DNA of 64,000 bases. It comes from Lacunisphaera sp. GTDB lineage: Bacteria; Verrucomicrobiota; Verrucomicrobiia; Opitutales; Opitutaceae. The notes beneath the pieces were generated by a model, which was not told the DNA's origin, did not search any database, and saw nothing but the letters and a program-made list of their open reading frames with translations. Both the position numbers and the translations under genes were made by a program. Location: NCBI GenBank assembly GCA_029945445.1, contig JAQSCO010000060.1, positions 372,001 through 436,000 of the forward strand. The letters run 5' to 3'. Positions 35,510 through 44,637 of this stretch are shown here, piece by piece. Within the stretch, counting starts at the first letter, position 1. The number at the start of each line of letters is the position of its first letter.

Positions 35510-36874
35510 TCAGGTGCCGCCCGTCAGGCCGGCGAAGTCCAGCAGCAGTTTCACGTTGAGGCCGATGATGACCAAAGTGACGGTCCAGCCGAGCAATTTA
35601 ATCCACCACGGGTTGACGAACTCGCCCATTTTGGCCCTTTCCCCGGTGAAGCGCATCAGCGGCCAGCAGGCGAAGCCGAGCTGCATGCTGAGACACACCT
35701 GGCTGGCGACGAGCAACGCGGTGGCCTTGTGCTCGCCATAGATCCCGATGACCACCAGGGCCGGCACCAGGGCAATCGCCCGGGTGATGAGCCGGCGCAG
35801 CCACGGCCGCAGCCGGATGTTAAGAAAACCCTCCATCACGATTTGCCCGGCGAGGGTGCCGGTCAGGGTCGAGTTTTGCCCCGACGCCAGCAGGGCCACG
35901 GCGAAGAGGGTGCTGGCAAAAGTGACCCCCATGACGCCATCGAGCAGGTGGTAGGCCTGCTGGATCTCCCCCACGTTTTGGTGGGCCGTGCCGTGGAAGG
36001 CGGCGGCAGCCACGATGAGGATGGCGCCGTTGATGAACAGCGCGAACATCAGGGCGACCGTCGAGTCGATGGTCGCGAACTTGATGGCCTCGCGTTTGCC
36101 ACCGGCGGTCTGCTCGTAGCGGCGCGTCTGCACGATGGACGAATGCAGGTAGAGGTTGTGGGGCATCACGGTCGCGCCGAGGATGCCGATGGCCACGTAG
36201 AGCATGGCGGGGTTGCGGAGGATCTCCGCCGTCGGCACGAAGCCCCGGGCAATTCCGCCGAGGTCGGGCCGGGCGAGGAACAGCTCCACCGCAAAGCAGC
36301 CGCCGATCGTCAGCATCAGGGTGAGCACGACCGCCTCGAGGTAACGGAAACCCTTGTGCTGCAGCAGGAGAATAATCAGCACGTCGACGACGGTGATGAT
36401 GCAGCCCCACAGCAGCGGAATGCCGAAGAGCAGTTGGAGCGCGATCGCGGACCCGATGATCTCCGCCAGGTCGCACGCCGCGATGGCCAGTTCGCACAGC
36501 ACCCACAGGAACCACACGACCGGCCGCGGGTAATGGTCGCGGCACGCCTGCGCCAGGTCGCGGCCGGTGGCGATGCCGAGCTTCACGCACAGGTGCTGCA
36601 GCAGGATCGCCATCAGGTTCGAGATCAGGATGACCGACAGCAGCGTGTAGCCAAATTGCGACCCGCCCGCGAGGTCCGTGGCCCAATTGCCCGGGTCCAT
36701 GTAGCCGACCGCCACCATGAAGCCGGGACCCGAGAATGCGAGGAGCTTGCGCCAGAAGCCCGTGCCCGTCGGCACGGCGATGCTCCCGTGCGACTCGGGC
36801 AGGCTCAACGCCACGCGGGCGTGCCGCCAGCCGGGCTCGCTTGTCGTGGTCTTGGTGGGCAGCGGGTCGGTCAT
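35510..36874 (-). CDS. mntH: Nramp divalent metal transporter (MntH-like)
   Basis: Proton-coupled Mn2+/Fe2+ importer of the inner membrane, 454 residues and about 11 helices. Metal-site motifs are intact: [12 protein letters not shown] (Asp60, Asn63) in TM1 and [13 protein letters not shown] in TM6 (the MPH motif). The cytosolic N-terminus is about 45 residues, longer than E. coli MntH. Order on the minus strand: outer-membrane MetA-type protein, mntH, uspA, so the three probably form one unit under the operator-like site at 37705-37737. Confidence 0.94.
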   Translation of the reverse strand: MTDPLPTKTTTSEPGWRHARVALSLPESHGSIAVPTGTGFWRKLLAFSGPGFMVAVGYMDPGNWATDLAGGSQFGYTLLSVILISNLMAILLQHLCVKLGIATGRDLAQACRDHYPRPVVWFLWVLCELAIAACDLAEIIGSAIALQLLFGIPLLWGCIITVVDVLIILLLQHKGFRYLEAVVLTLMLTIGGCFAVELFLARPDLGGIARGFVPTAEILRNPAMLYVAIGILGATVMPHNLYLHSSIVQTRRYEQTAGGKREAIKFATIDSTVALMFALFINGAILIVAAAAFHGTAHQNVGEIQQAYHLLDGVMGVTFASTLFAVALLASGQNSTLTGTLAGQIVMEGFLNIRLRPWLRRLITRAIALVPALVVIGIYGEHKATALLVASQVCLSMQLGFACWPLMRFTGERAKMGEFVNPWWIKLLGWTVTLVIIGLNVKLLLDFAGLTGGT

Positions 36875-36898
36875 CAGCGTCGTGCGGTTGTCGCGGCG

Positions 36899-37690
36899 TC
36901 AGAATCCCCAGTGGAGCCGGACCACCGGGTTCCACCCCGGCGCGCCGCGCGAGAGCCCGCGGTAGATGGCGAAGTCCCACCAATACAGGCTCGAGAGGTG
37001 CACCTGCACGCCGCCGCCGAGCGTGCCCGCCCACGGCGCCCCGCCCGAGGATTTCCCGACGGTCACTTCGCCGTATAACTTGAGCAGCCCGGTCAGCGGC
37101 TGCTGGAAGGCGGCCGCGGCCGCCCAGAATGAATCATAGCCGTTGTCGGCGTCGTTGCGCAGAAAATCCAGTTCGCCCTGGGCGAGGAACTCCCCGCCGC
37201 CGGGCAGATACGTCGCCCACGGCACGATGACGCCCCCCTGCAGCCCGCGCTTGCCCACGTTGCCGGTGCTGGTCGGCAGCCGGACAAACGGCATGACCGC
37301 CACCGCGGAGCGCTCGTCCCGCCAGAAGGTCCACTTCGTGCGCACGTAGAGATCACCGAACCCGCTGTTCCGGTCGGTAAATCCGGCCTTCGATTCGTAT
37401 TTCTGGCTGAGGAAAACATCCGCACCGACCTGCACGTCGATGTCGTTGGTCAGGCCGGTCGTGAGGAAGGTTGTCGCCACCGCCACCGCGCTGTAGCTGC
37501 CACCGGCCGAGTCGTGCAGGTTGGTCGCGACCGACAGCGCGTCCATTTCGACGAGGAAATGCCCGGGCTTCACGGTCTCGGGCGTCTGCGTGATCTGGGC
37601 CCGGGCCGGCGAAGCGAAAAGGAGGAGCCCGGCCAGTGCCAGCCACGCGGGCGGGCGGCGGGTTCCGACGGAGTTTTTCCTTGGCGGCAT
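36899..37690 (-). CDS. Outer-membrane MetA-pathway/porin-like protein (PF13557-like)
   Basis: 263 residues with signal peptide (MPPRKNSVGTRRPPAWLALAGLLLFASPARAQ). The mature part has repeated amphipathic beta-strand patterns (for example FLTTGLTNDIDVQVGADVFL, SGFGDLYVRTKWTFWRDE) and ends in aromatic VRLHWGF, like barrel proteins annotated as phenol-degradation MetA. It probably lets solutes cross the outer membrane. The start at 37690 fits the signal peptide; longer frames upstream are rejected. It is followed 24 bases later by mntH, suggesting a part in metal uptake (inference). Confidence 0.75.
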   Translation of the reverse strand: MPPRKNSVGTRRPPAWLALAGLLLFASPARAQITQTPETVKPGHFLVEMDALSVATNLHDSAGGSYSAVAVATTFLTTGLTNDIDVQVGADVFLSQKYESKAGFTDRNSGFGDLYVRTKWTFWRDERSAVAVMPFVRLPTSTGNVGKRGLQGGVIVPWATYLPGGGEFLAQGELDFLRNDADNGYDSFWAAAAAFQQPLTGLLKLYGEVTVGKSSGGAPWAGTLGGGVQVHLSSLYWWDFAIYRGLSRGAPGWNPVVRLHWGF

Positions 37691-37704
37691 GGTGATTTTA
37701 TCTG

Positions 37705-37737
37705 TTAGGCGAATTATATTAGGCAAGGCTAATCTTT
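37705..37737. promoter_or_regulatory. DtxR/MntR/IdeR-like operator in the divergent metal-transport promoter
   Basis: TTAGGC at 37705-37710, then TTAGGCAAGGCTAATCTTT at 37719-37737. The latter matches the IdeR/DtxR iron-box consensus TTAGGTTAGGCTAACCTAA at 14 of 19 positions (my alignment by eye). It is AT-rich in a GC-rich genome and sits between the outer-membrane/mntH/usp unit and the divergent Fe-type ABC permease, where a metal-dependent repressor would be expected. Confidence 0.5.
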
Positions 37738-37795
37738 TGGGTTCCCCGCCTTCCCCCTTGTCTGTTCCGCCCGAGGCAGGCATTCCCAAGGTCGC

Positions 37796-39490
37796 ATGTC
37801 ACGGAACTTCGCGCGCCTTGTGTTTGCCTCCACGCTTTTGTTCTTCTGCGCGTTCTTCCTCTGGCCGATCCTGCAGATCCTGAAGGGCGGATTTGTCGAC
37901 GCCGACGGCCGGCTGACCTTCGCCTATCTCGGCTCGCTGCTCACCGACCCGATCTACCTTGGCGGGCTGGCCAATTCCTTCCGCCTGGCGCTGACCAGCA
38001 CGGTTTTCGCCCTGCTGCTTGCCCTGCCCCTCGCCTACGTGGCGGACCGGTTCCGCTTCCCGGCCAAGGCGGCGCTCGGCGCGCTCATCCTCGTGCCGAT
38101 GATCTTGCCGCCGTTCGTCGGGGCCATCGGCCTCAAGCAGATCCTCGGGCAATACGGCGCGCTCAACGCCCTCCTCATCGACCTCGGCCTGCGGCCGCAC
38201 GGCTGGTCCTTCGACTGGCTCGGCGCGAACCAGTTTCTCGGCGTCGCGATGGTCAACGCCCTCAGCCTCTACCCGATCATCTACCTCAACGCCGTCGCGG
38301 CGCTCGCCAACATCGACCCGGCGATGGAGGAGGCCGCGGAAAACCTCGGCTGCACCGGCCTGCGCCGCTTCTGGCGGATCACGCTGCCGCTCATCAAGCC
38401 CGGCCTCTTCGCTGGCGGCACCATCGTCTTCATCTGGGCCTTCACCGATCTCGGCGTGCCGCTCATCTTCGACTACTCGCGCGTCACGGCCGTGCAGATT
38501 TTTTACGGCCTCAAGGACATTGGCGGCAACCCGTTCCCCTACGCGCTCGTCGCCGTCATGCTGTTCAGCTCGGTGCTGTTCTATGCGCTGGGCAAGGGCC
38601 TCTTCGGCCGCGACACGCATGCGATGATGGCCAAGGCCACGTCGTCCGGTGGCCCGCGCGACCTGCCGCCGGCCCGGGCCTGGCTGTGCACGGCGCTGTT
38701 CGCGGGCGTGACCTTTGTCGCCATCCTCCCCCATCTCGGCGTCGTGCTCGTGGCCTTCTCGACCGACTGGTATGCGAGCGTGTTGCCGCAGAGCCTGACG
38801 CTGCAGAATTTCCAACTGGCGCTCGGCCACGACCTCACCGTGCCGGCCATCGCCAACAGCCTCAAATACGCGAGCATCTCCACCGTCATCGACCTCGTGC
38901 TCGGCGTCGCGCTGGCCTACGTCATCGTGCGCTCGAAGGTCGCCGGCCGCTCGATCCTCGACTTCCTCGCGATGCTCCCGCTCGCCGTGCCGGGCCTCGT
39001 GCTCGCCTTCGGCTACCTCGCGATGAGCCAGGACGGGAAGTTCTTCGCGTTCCTCAACCCGGTGCAGAACCCGACGATCCTGCTCATCATCGCCTACTCC
39101 ATCCGCCGCCTGCCCTACGTCGTGCGCTCGGCCGCCGCCGGTTTCCAGCAGACCAGCGAGACGCTTGAGGAGGCCGCGCAGAACCTCGGTTGCCCGCCGC
39201 TCAAGGCCATGGTCCGCGTCACACTGCCGCTGATCATGGCCAACGTCATCGCCGGCGGGCTGCTCGCCTTCTCCTTCGCGATGCTGGAGGTGTCCGACTC
39301 CCTCGTGCTCGCGCAGAAGCAGCTGTATTACCCGATCACGAAGGCCATCTACGAGCTCTTCCAGCTGCTCGGCGACGGCCGGCTCATCGCCTCCGCGCTC
39401 GGCGTCTGGGCGATGGTGTTCCTCGGCATCTGCATCGTGGGCATGACGGTCCTGCTGGGCAAGAAACTCGGGGCAATTTTCCGCGTTTAG
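37796..39490 (+). CDS. Fe(III)-type ABC transporter permease (FbpB-like, fused double permease)
   Basis: 564 residues with two binding-protein-dependent transport domains in tandem and about 12 helices. Seen: two EAA loops, EEAAENLGCTGLRRFWRITLPLIKPGL and LEEAAQNLGCPPLKAMVRVTLPL, one per half, as in FbpB/SfuB. Its natural partners (binding protein and FbpC-like ATPase) are not adjacent but occur at 49393-52247. It is divergent from the outer-membrane/mntH operon across a DtxR-like site, which supports a metal substrate. Confidence 0.92.
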   Translation: MSRNFARLVFASTLLFFCAFFLWPILQILKGGFVDADGRLTFAYLGSLLTDPIYLGGLANSFRLALTSTVFALLLALPLAYVADRFRFPAKAALGALILVPMILPPFVGAIGLKQILGQYGALNALLIDLGLRPHGWSFDWLGANQFLGVAMVNALSLYPIIYLNAVAALANIDPAMEEAAENLGCTGLRRFWRITLPLIKPGLFAGGTIVFIWAFTDLGVPLIFDYSRVTAVQIFYGLKDIGGNPFPYALVAVMLFSSVLFYALGKGLFGRDTHAMMAKATSSGGPRDLPPARAWLCTALFAGVTFVAILPHLGVVLVAFSTDWYASVLPQSLTLQNFQLALGHDLTVPAIANSLKYASISTVIDLVLGVALAYVIVRSKVAGRSILDFLAMLPLAVPGLVLAFGYLAMSQDGKFFAFLNPVQNPTILLIIAYSIRRLPYVVRSAAAGFQQTSETLEEAAQNLGCPPLKAMVRVTLPLIMANVIAGGLLAFSFAMLEVSDSLVLAQKQLYYPITKAIYELFQLLGDGRLIASALGVWAMVFLGICIVGMTVLLGKKLGAIFRV

Positions 39491-39580
39491 CTCCGGCTAA
39501 ACGCGCCGCGCCACAGCCCGCAGGGCGCCGGCGGGCATACTCACCGACCGCACTCGCCCAGCGCATTCCGACCCCATCTT

Positions 39581-39648
39581 ACGGGGCCTTAGTATACTAT
39601 TAGTTGACATCAAGTGGGCCCCGTCTAATGTCAACTAATAGTATACTA
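39581..39648. repeat. Inverted pair of 21-bp AT-rich arms, element B (arms reversed)
   Basis: Arms at 39590-39610 (TAGTATACTATTAG...) and 39628-39648 (...TAATAGTATACTA), identical to those of element A but in the opposite order. A second nested palindrome, ACGGGGCC (39581-39588) / GGCCCCGT (39617-39624), would compete with the AT-rich hairpin. The right arm supplies the TAG stop codon of the MFS gene. It lies between the convergent ABC permease and MFS genes. Confidence 0.85.
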
Positions 39649-40836
39649 GGGCGTCGGTCGCTTGCGCGGACTGAGCCCGGCCAGGCCCAGCACGCCCAGG
39701 CCGAGCGCGGCGCTGAAGAGATAATAGCGCCCGTTCTCCTGCAGCCCGAGCGCCGTGATGAGCACCGGCGCGAAGCCCGCGAGGATGCGCCCGAGGTTGT
39801 AGGCCGCGCCCGACAGCATCGTGCGGAAGTCGACGAAGATCTCGTTGAACCACGCGCCCATCAGCCCGAACGGAATGCCGTTGAGCAACGGCAGGACCAG
39901 CGCGAACCACAATCCCGCGCGCGCCGAGCCGCTCAGCCACGCCGCGAGCGACAGCACCAGCAGTCCGCCCGCATACAACGCCAGCGCGCGGCCCACGCCC
40001 CAGCGCCGCACCACCCACGCGCCGGCCAGCATCCCGGGCGCGACGTTGGCCCAGAAGAACACGGTGTAGAGCGTCGATTGCGGCAGGTCCCGGGCATAAA
40101 AGACATTCATGGTGCCGCTCGCGATCGTCAGGCTCGCCAGCCCGAAGCAGAGCAGGAACGGCCGCCAGTTGGCAATTATGGCCTGGGGCAGTGTACTGGT
40201 TTTCTGAAGGGCCCAGTTCCCGCTGGGCCGCGGCTCATCTTCTGCTGCGCCCTCCGCCGCCAAAACCCGCCCGCGCACCACCGACAACACCGCCACCGGC
40301 ACAATCGACGCCGCAAACAGCCACCGCCATCCGATCACCGGCAGCGCATACTTCGAGGCGAGGGCCGCGAGCAGGCCGCCGAGGATGGAAAACTGCAGTA
40401 GCGCCGAAAACCGGTAGCGCCGCGCGCCGTCCACGCGCTCGGCCAGATACGTGTGGCTGATGCCCCACTCGGCTCCGAGCGACATCGACGCCAGCAAGCG
40501 GAACGCCAGCAGGCTCTCGTAGTTCCACGCGAGGCTCAGACCGGCGATGCCCGCCGCATACACGCCGAAGACCGCGAGCATCATCCGCCCTCGCCCGAAG
40601 CGATCGGCGAGATAACCGAACACCAGCGCCCCGCCCCCGACGCCCGCGAGCCCAACGAACTGCAGCCAGTTACTTTGTGCCGTTGTCAGCGCGAACTCCG
40701 CCGTCAGCCTCTTTGCCAGGTAAACGAAGAGGTAGAGGTCGTAGTAGTCGAAGAACAGCCCGATGAAGGCCGTCCAGTAGACGCGCGCGGAGGATTCAGG
40801 CGTGGACGCCACAGGCACAGCGATAAGCCCGGGCAA
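39646..40836 (-). CDS. MFS transporter
   Basis: 396 residues with about 12 helices. Seen: FIGLFFDYYDLYLFVYLAKRL in TM1 (acidic residues as in metabolite:H+ symporters), the loop 2-3 signature FGYLADRFGRGRMM, ISHTYLAERVDGARR, and LLNGIPFGLMGAWFNEIF in the C-half. It belongs near the metabolite:H+ (sialate/aromatic acid) group, but the substrate cannot be told. Its stop codon lies within palindromic element B. No partner genes are adjacent. Confidence 0.88.
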   Translation of the reverse strand: MPGLIAVPVASTPESSARVYWTAFIGLFFDYYDLYLFVYLAKRLTAEFALTTAQSNWLQFVGLAGVGGGALVFGYLADRFGRGRMMLAVFGVYAAGIAGLSLAWNYESLLAFRLLASMSLGAEWGISHTYLAERVDGARRYRFSALLQFSILGGLLAALASKYALPVIGWRWLFAASIVPVAVLSVVRGRVLAAEGAAEDEPRPSGNWALQKTSTLPQAIIANWRPFLLCFGLASLTIASGTMNVFYARDLPQSTLYTVFFWANVAPGMLAGAWVVRRWGVGRALALYAGGLLVLSLAAWLSGSARAGLWFALVLPLLNGIPFGLMGAWFNEIFVDFRTMLSGAAYNLGRILAGFAPVLITALGLQENGRYYLFSAALGLGVLGLAGLSPRKRPTP

Positions 40837-40941
40837 CGGCGAGCGTCAACGAGCGAGTAGTCGCGTGCGACAGGCTCAAAGGATCTTTGCCTTGCGCAAG
40901 CTCGCGGCGATGATGGCGCCGATCGTCAAGTGAGGTTTGTT

Positions 40942-42282
40942 TCAGAGAATACCCAATTCGCCCCGCGCGGCGGCCTGCAATTTCTGCATCGCGGCCTGCA
41001 CGACCGCATCCGTCGGCCCCTCAACGAGCAGCCGCAGCTTCGACTCGGTGCCGGAATACCGCACGAGCACGCGGCCGCGGTCGCCCAGTTCCGCCTCGAC
41101 CGCCCGGATGGCCGCCGGCAGCGCCTGCAGCGACTCGAGGGGCTTTTTCTCCGGCACCTGGAGCGCGACCGAAAGCTGCGGGAATTTCACGAGCGCCCGG
41201 CGGAGTTCGGACAAGGGTTTCCCCGTCGCGAGCATGACCTCGATGACCTTCATCGCCGCGACCAACCCGTCGCCGGTCGGCGAGACGGACGCCCAGATGA
41301 CATGGCCGGACGACTCGCCGCCGAGCTCCGCCCCCTCGGCGAGCATGCGCTCGATCACATAGCGATCGCCCACGGGCGTGCGACAGACGCGCCCGCCGGC
41401 CGCGGTGACCGCGGCATCGACGCCGAGATTGCTCTGCACCGTGACCACGAGGGTCTTCCGCGCGAGCTTGCCCAGCCGCAGGGCGTGCAGGGCGAGGATC
41501 GTCAGGATCTCGTCGCCATCGAGCACCGCCCCGTGCTCGTCGCACAGGACGCAGCGGTCGCCGTCGCCGTCGTGCGCGATGCCCAGCACCGCGCCATGGT
41601 GCCGCACGACCGCGCTCATTTTCTCCGGGTGCTCGCTGCCCACCCCCGCGTTGATGTTCGCGCCATCGGGCGAATTGCCGACCAGGGTCAGCGACGCGCC
41701 GATGTGCTCCAACACCACGGGGCTGGTGACGCAAGTGGCGCCGTTGGCGGTATCGAGGACGATCTTCCAACCCTGGATGGAATACATCGGGAGGATGGCG
41801 GAGACTTTGCTCTCGTAGGCCCTGGCCGCTGCCCAGGTCGGCAGATTCCCGGGCGCAGGCGCCCCCGCCTGGTCCGGCAGCAGTTGCTCGATGCGCCGCT
41901 CGTCCTCATCGGTCAGCTTCCTGCCCGCCGGCCCGAAGAACTTGATGCCATTGTCGCCGGCCGGATTGTGCGACGCGGTGATCACGACGCCCAAGGCCGC
42001 CCGCTCGTCCCGGACCGCGAGACTGACCGCCGGAGTCGGCACCACGCCGAGGCTCACCGCTTGAAAGCCCTCGGCCGTCAGCCCGCCGGCGACGGCCCGC
42101 AACAATGACGCGCCGGACGCCCGCGTGTCGCGGCCGAGGAAAATCCGGCCGCCGGTGACTGTCCTTGCGGCCTTGAGCCATCGGCCCGCCGCCGCCCCGA
42201 GCCGCCAGGCAAAATCCTCGTTGATGAGCGGACCACCGTAGGGTCCGCGCACGCCGTCGGTGCCGAAGTATTGGCGTTTCAT
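40942..42282 (-). CDS. glmM: Phosphoglucosamine mutase
   Basis: Interconverts glucosamine-6-P and glucosamine-1-P for UDP-GlcNAc synthesis. 446 residues, normal length. Seen: KRQYFGTDGVRG start, active-site phosphoserine loop VVITASHNPAGDNGIKFFGP (Ser104), metal loop IAHDGDGDRCVLCDE, sugar loop LGGESSGH and the C-terminal phosphate site VRYSGTESKLR. Its start overlaps the trpD stop (ATGA), so the two are translationally coupled although their pathways differ. Confidence 0.96.
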   Translation of the reverse strand: MKRQYFGTDGVRGPYGGPLINEDFAWRLGAAAGRWLKAARTVTGGRIFLGRDTRASGASLLRAVAGGLTAEGFQAVSLGVVPTPAVSLAVRDERAALGVVITASHNPAGDNGIKFFGPAGRKLTDEDERRIEQLLPDQAGAPAPGNLPTWAAARAYESKVSAILPMYSIQGWKIVLDTANGATCVTSPVVLEHIGASLTLVGNSPDGANINAGVGSEHPEKMSAVVRHHGAVLGIAHDGDGDRCVLCDEHGAVLDGDEILTILALHALRLGKLARKTLVVTVQSNLGVDAAVTAAGGRVCRTPVGDRYVIERMLAEGAELGGESSGHVIWASVSPTGDGLVAAMKVIEVMLATGKPLSELRRALVKFPQLSVALQVPEKKPLESLQALPAAIRAVEAELGDRGRVLVRYSGTESKLRLLVEGPTDAVVQAAMQKLQAAARGELGIL

Positions 42283-43325
42283 GAGCGGTAGAATTCCTTT
42301 GTCGCCGCGATCTTCTTCGCCACGGCGCCGCCGAGCAACAGCTCACGGGCGGGAGCGAGCCCATCGCGGATGGTGGTCGCCCGGCCGGTAATGTGCAGGC
42401 CGACGGCGGCGTTGAGCACGATGGTATCAACCAGTCCGGCCGGGCCGCGGCCGGCGAGAACGGCGTCGACGATGGCAAGGTTCGCCGCGAGATCGCCGCC
42501 CTGGAGGTCGGCAAACGGCGCGCTCTTCAGGCCGAAGTCCTCCGCGCGCCACGCCGTCTGCAGGTGGCGGAGCCGGCCGACGCCGCGCACATGGTTGAGC
42601 GTGCCGGTGGTGAGCTCGTCGATGCCGCGGTCGGGCGTGATGACGCCGTGGCCGACCAGGCCGGCCGGCTGGCCCAGGGCTTCAAGCGCGTCGGCGAGCT
42701 TGTCCACGAGCGGCAGGGAGAAGACGCCGAGCAAGGTGTGTGCGGGGCGGCCGGGATTAATCAGGGGGCCGAGGATGTTGAACACCGTGCGCTGGCCCTG
42801 CGCGGCGAGCGTCTGGCGGACCGGTGCGATGTGCTTGAACGCCGGGTGATAGTTCGGCGCGAAGAAAAACACGAAGCCCAGCTCGTCGAGCGCGCGGCGC
42901 AGCTTCTCGGACGGCGCGGCGAGGTCGACGCCCAGCGCCGCGAGCAGGTCGGCGCTGCCGCACTTCGAGGTGATGCCGCGGTTGCCGTGCTTCATCACGG
43001 GCACGCCGGCGCTGGCGAGCACGAGCACGACGAGGCTGGAGATGTTGAACCCGCCGGCGTGATCGCCGCCGGTGCCGACGATGTCGATGGCGCGCGGCGC
43101 CCAGGCCTCGACGCCGGGATTCACCGCGAGCGCGCGGAAGGCGGTGGCAAAGCTCGCGAGCTCGGCCGAGGTCTCGCCCTTGACCGCGAGCGCGGTGAGG
43201 AACGCGGCCTTGGCGTCGTCCGGCTCACCGGGGGCGGCCAGCGCGGAGGCCGCGGCCGACACTTCCGCCGGCGAAAGCTCCTGCGGCGCGGTCAACTTGG
43301 CGGTGAACTCAACAAGGGGGGGCAT
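42279..43325 (-). CDS. trpD: Anthranilate phosphoribosyltransferase
   Basis: Second step of tryptophan synthesis. 348 residues. Seen: DIVGTGGDHAGGFNISSLVVLVLASAG (PRPP loop), MKHGNRGITSKCGSADLLAALG (anthranilate/Mg site), FFFAPNYHPAFKHIAPVRQTL and ILGPLINPGRP. The ATG at 43325 is preferred; an ATG at 43346 is possible and longer frames lack family support. No other trp gene is in the window; the only partner is glmM, overlapping downstream. Confidence 0.95.
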   Translation of the reverse strand: MPPLVEFTAKLTAPQELSPAEVSAAASALAAPGEPDDAKAAFLTALAVKGETSAELASFATAFRALAVNPGVEAWAPRAIDIVGTGGDHAGGFNISSLVVLVLASAGVPVMKHGNRGITSKCGSADLLAALGVDLAAPSEKLRRALDELGFVFFFAPNYHPAFKHIAPVRQTLAAQGQRTVFNILGPLINPGRPAHTLLGVFSLPLVDKLADALEALGQPAGLVGHGVITPDRGIDELTTGTLNHVRGVGRLRHLQTAWRAEDFGLKSAPFADLQGGDLAANLAIVDAVLAGRGPAGLVDTIVLNAAVGLHITGRATTIRDGLAPARELLLGGAVAKKIAATKEFYRS

Positions 43326-43427
43326 CGCGGCGCCGAGCAGAATCATTTCCCCCGATGGCGCAAAGCCTAAAACATTGCGGGAGTTGGAGCGCGGCCGCCG
43401 GGCGCGCTTTGAACCCCTCCGGAGGGC

Positions 43428-43443
43428 GGGTTTCACCCAGTAG
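43428..43443 (+). promoter_or_regulatory. GGGTTTCACCC motif upstream of uppP
   Basis: GGGTTTCACCCAGTAG, a weaker relative of the GGGTTTnACCCCATA motif found before three units at 55.5 and 59.1 kb. It lies 51 bases before the uppP start codon; its role is unknown. Confidence 0.3.
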
Positions 43444-43494
43444 GGGCCCAGCATAAAACTCGACAGGGCCCGGAGCTTCCCGAAACATAGACGC

Positions 43495-44499
43495 GTGCAT
43501 TTTTCGTTCCGCTCCTTCTGCCGCGGCGTGATTCTCTGCGCCGCGCTCTGCAGCGCCGCCCGCGGCGCTGAAACCGCCAAGCCGCCCGTGGCCGAGCTTA
43601 GCGCCGGTGATGCCGTCGTGCTCGGCGTGGTGGAGGGCGTGACGGAGTTCCTGCCGATTTCCTCGACCGGCCACCTCATCATTGCGAACCAGTGGCTCGG
43701 CCTCGAGTCAGACAAGCAGCTCACCGGCAAGGACGACCAGCCGCTCTGGCACAAGCCGCCCACGAAAGAGAAGCCCGAGGGCGTGCCGCTCACGCTGAAG
43801 CTCGCCGCCGACACCTACACCGTGGTCATCCAGGTCGGCGCGATCATGGCGGTGGTCACGCTGTATTGGCGGCAGATCCTGCTCATGCTGATCGGGCTCA
43901 TGGGCCGCAGCAGTCCAGGGTTCCGGCTGCTGCGAAACGTCATGCTGGCCTTCTTCCCCGTCGCGATCGTCGGTCTCCTGCTCCACGATCTCATCGACAA
44001 GTATTTTTTCTCGATCTGGGTGGTCGCAGCGGCGCAGGTGGCCGGCGCCGGCCTGATGCTGTGGGCGGAACGCTGGCGCCGGATGAACAGCGGCATCGGC
44101 TTTTCGAAGAACGAGCCTTCCGATCTGACGGTAGCGAAGGCGCTCGGCATCGGCTTCTCGCAATGCGTCGCGCTGATCCCCGGCACGAGCCGCTCGATGA
44201 TGACGATCGTGCCCGGCTATCTCGCGGGCCTTAGCCCGGCCAAGGCGGCGGAGTTCAGCTTCCTCGTCGGCCTGCCGGTGCTCGGCGGCGCAGCGGTCTA
44301 CAAGGGCTTCCGGTCGGGCCCGGCCATGATCGAGGTCTTCGGCTGGAGCAGCGTGCTGCTGGGGAGCTTGGTGGCGGCGGTGACGGCGCTCGCGGCGGTC
44401 AAATTCCTCGTGCATTTCATCTCCCGCCACGGGCTCGCCGGATTCGCGTATTACCGGCTGGGGCTGGCGGTTGTGCTCATTGTCTTCTCCCTGTTTTGA
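43495..44499 (+). CDS. uppP: Undecaprenyl-diphosphatase
   Basis: Recycles the undecaprenyl carrier for cell-wall synthesis; inner membrane. 334 residues, longer than the usual ~270. There is an N-terminal signal-like extension (HFSFRSFCRGVILCAALCSAARGAE) and an insertion of about 35 hydrophilic residues after the first motif. Catalytic motifs intact: VVEGVTEFLPISSTGHLI and IPGTSRSMMTIVPGY. A GTG at 43495 is used as start; no in-frame ATG precedes the first motif nearby. Monocistronic, with its own upstream region. Confidence 0.92.
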   Translation: MHFSFRSFCRGVILCAALCSAARGAETAKPPVAELSAGDAVVLGVVEGVTEFLPISSTGHLIIANQWLGLESDKQLTGKDDQPLWHKPPTKEKPEGVPLTLKLAADTYTVVIQVGAIMAVVTLYWRQILLMLIGLMGRSSPGFRLLRNVMLAFFPVAIVGLLLHDLIDKYFFSIWVVAAAQVAGAGLMLWAERWRRMNSGIGFSKNEPSDLTVAKALGIGFSQCVALIPGTSRSMMTIVPGYLAGLSPAKAAEFSFLVGLPVLGGAAVYKGFRSGPAMIEVFGWSSVLLGSLVAAVTALAAVKFLVHFISRHGLAGFAYYRLGLAVVLIVFSLF

Positions 44500-44527
44500 C
44501 CCCGCGGACCAGGGGTGACTATAACTC

Positions 44528-44556
44528 TTGACGGCCCCCGGGGCGAACCCTACGAA
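44528..44556 (+). promoter_or_regulatory. Candidate promoter of rpmF-plsX-fabH
   Basis: TTGACG at 44528-44533, 17-base spacer, TACGAA at 44551-44556, about 80 bases before rpmF. Assigned by eye. Confidence 0.4.
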
Positions 44557-44637
44557 CCTCGTCTTTATATCAAGAAATCAGGCCGGTTTTAACCACCGGC
44601 CGCAGCACAAAGTCACCACATCTAGCCACTTCTTCCT

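Noticed and set aside
40837-40941. Possible 17-codon minus-strand leader peptide between glmM and the MFS gene
   Set aside because: Only a TTG start, no Shine-Dalgarno site and no regulatory fold; too weak to call.
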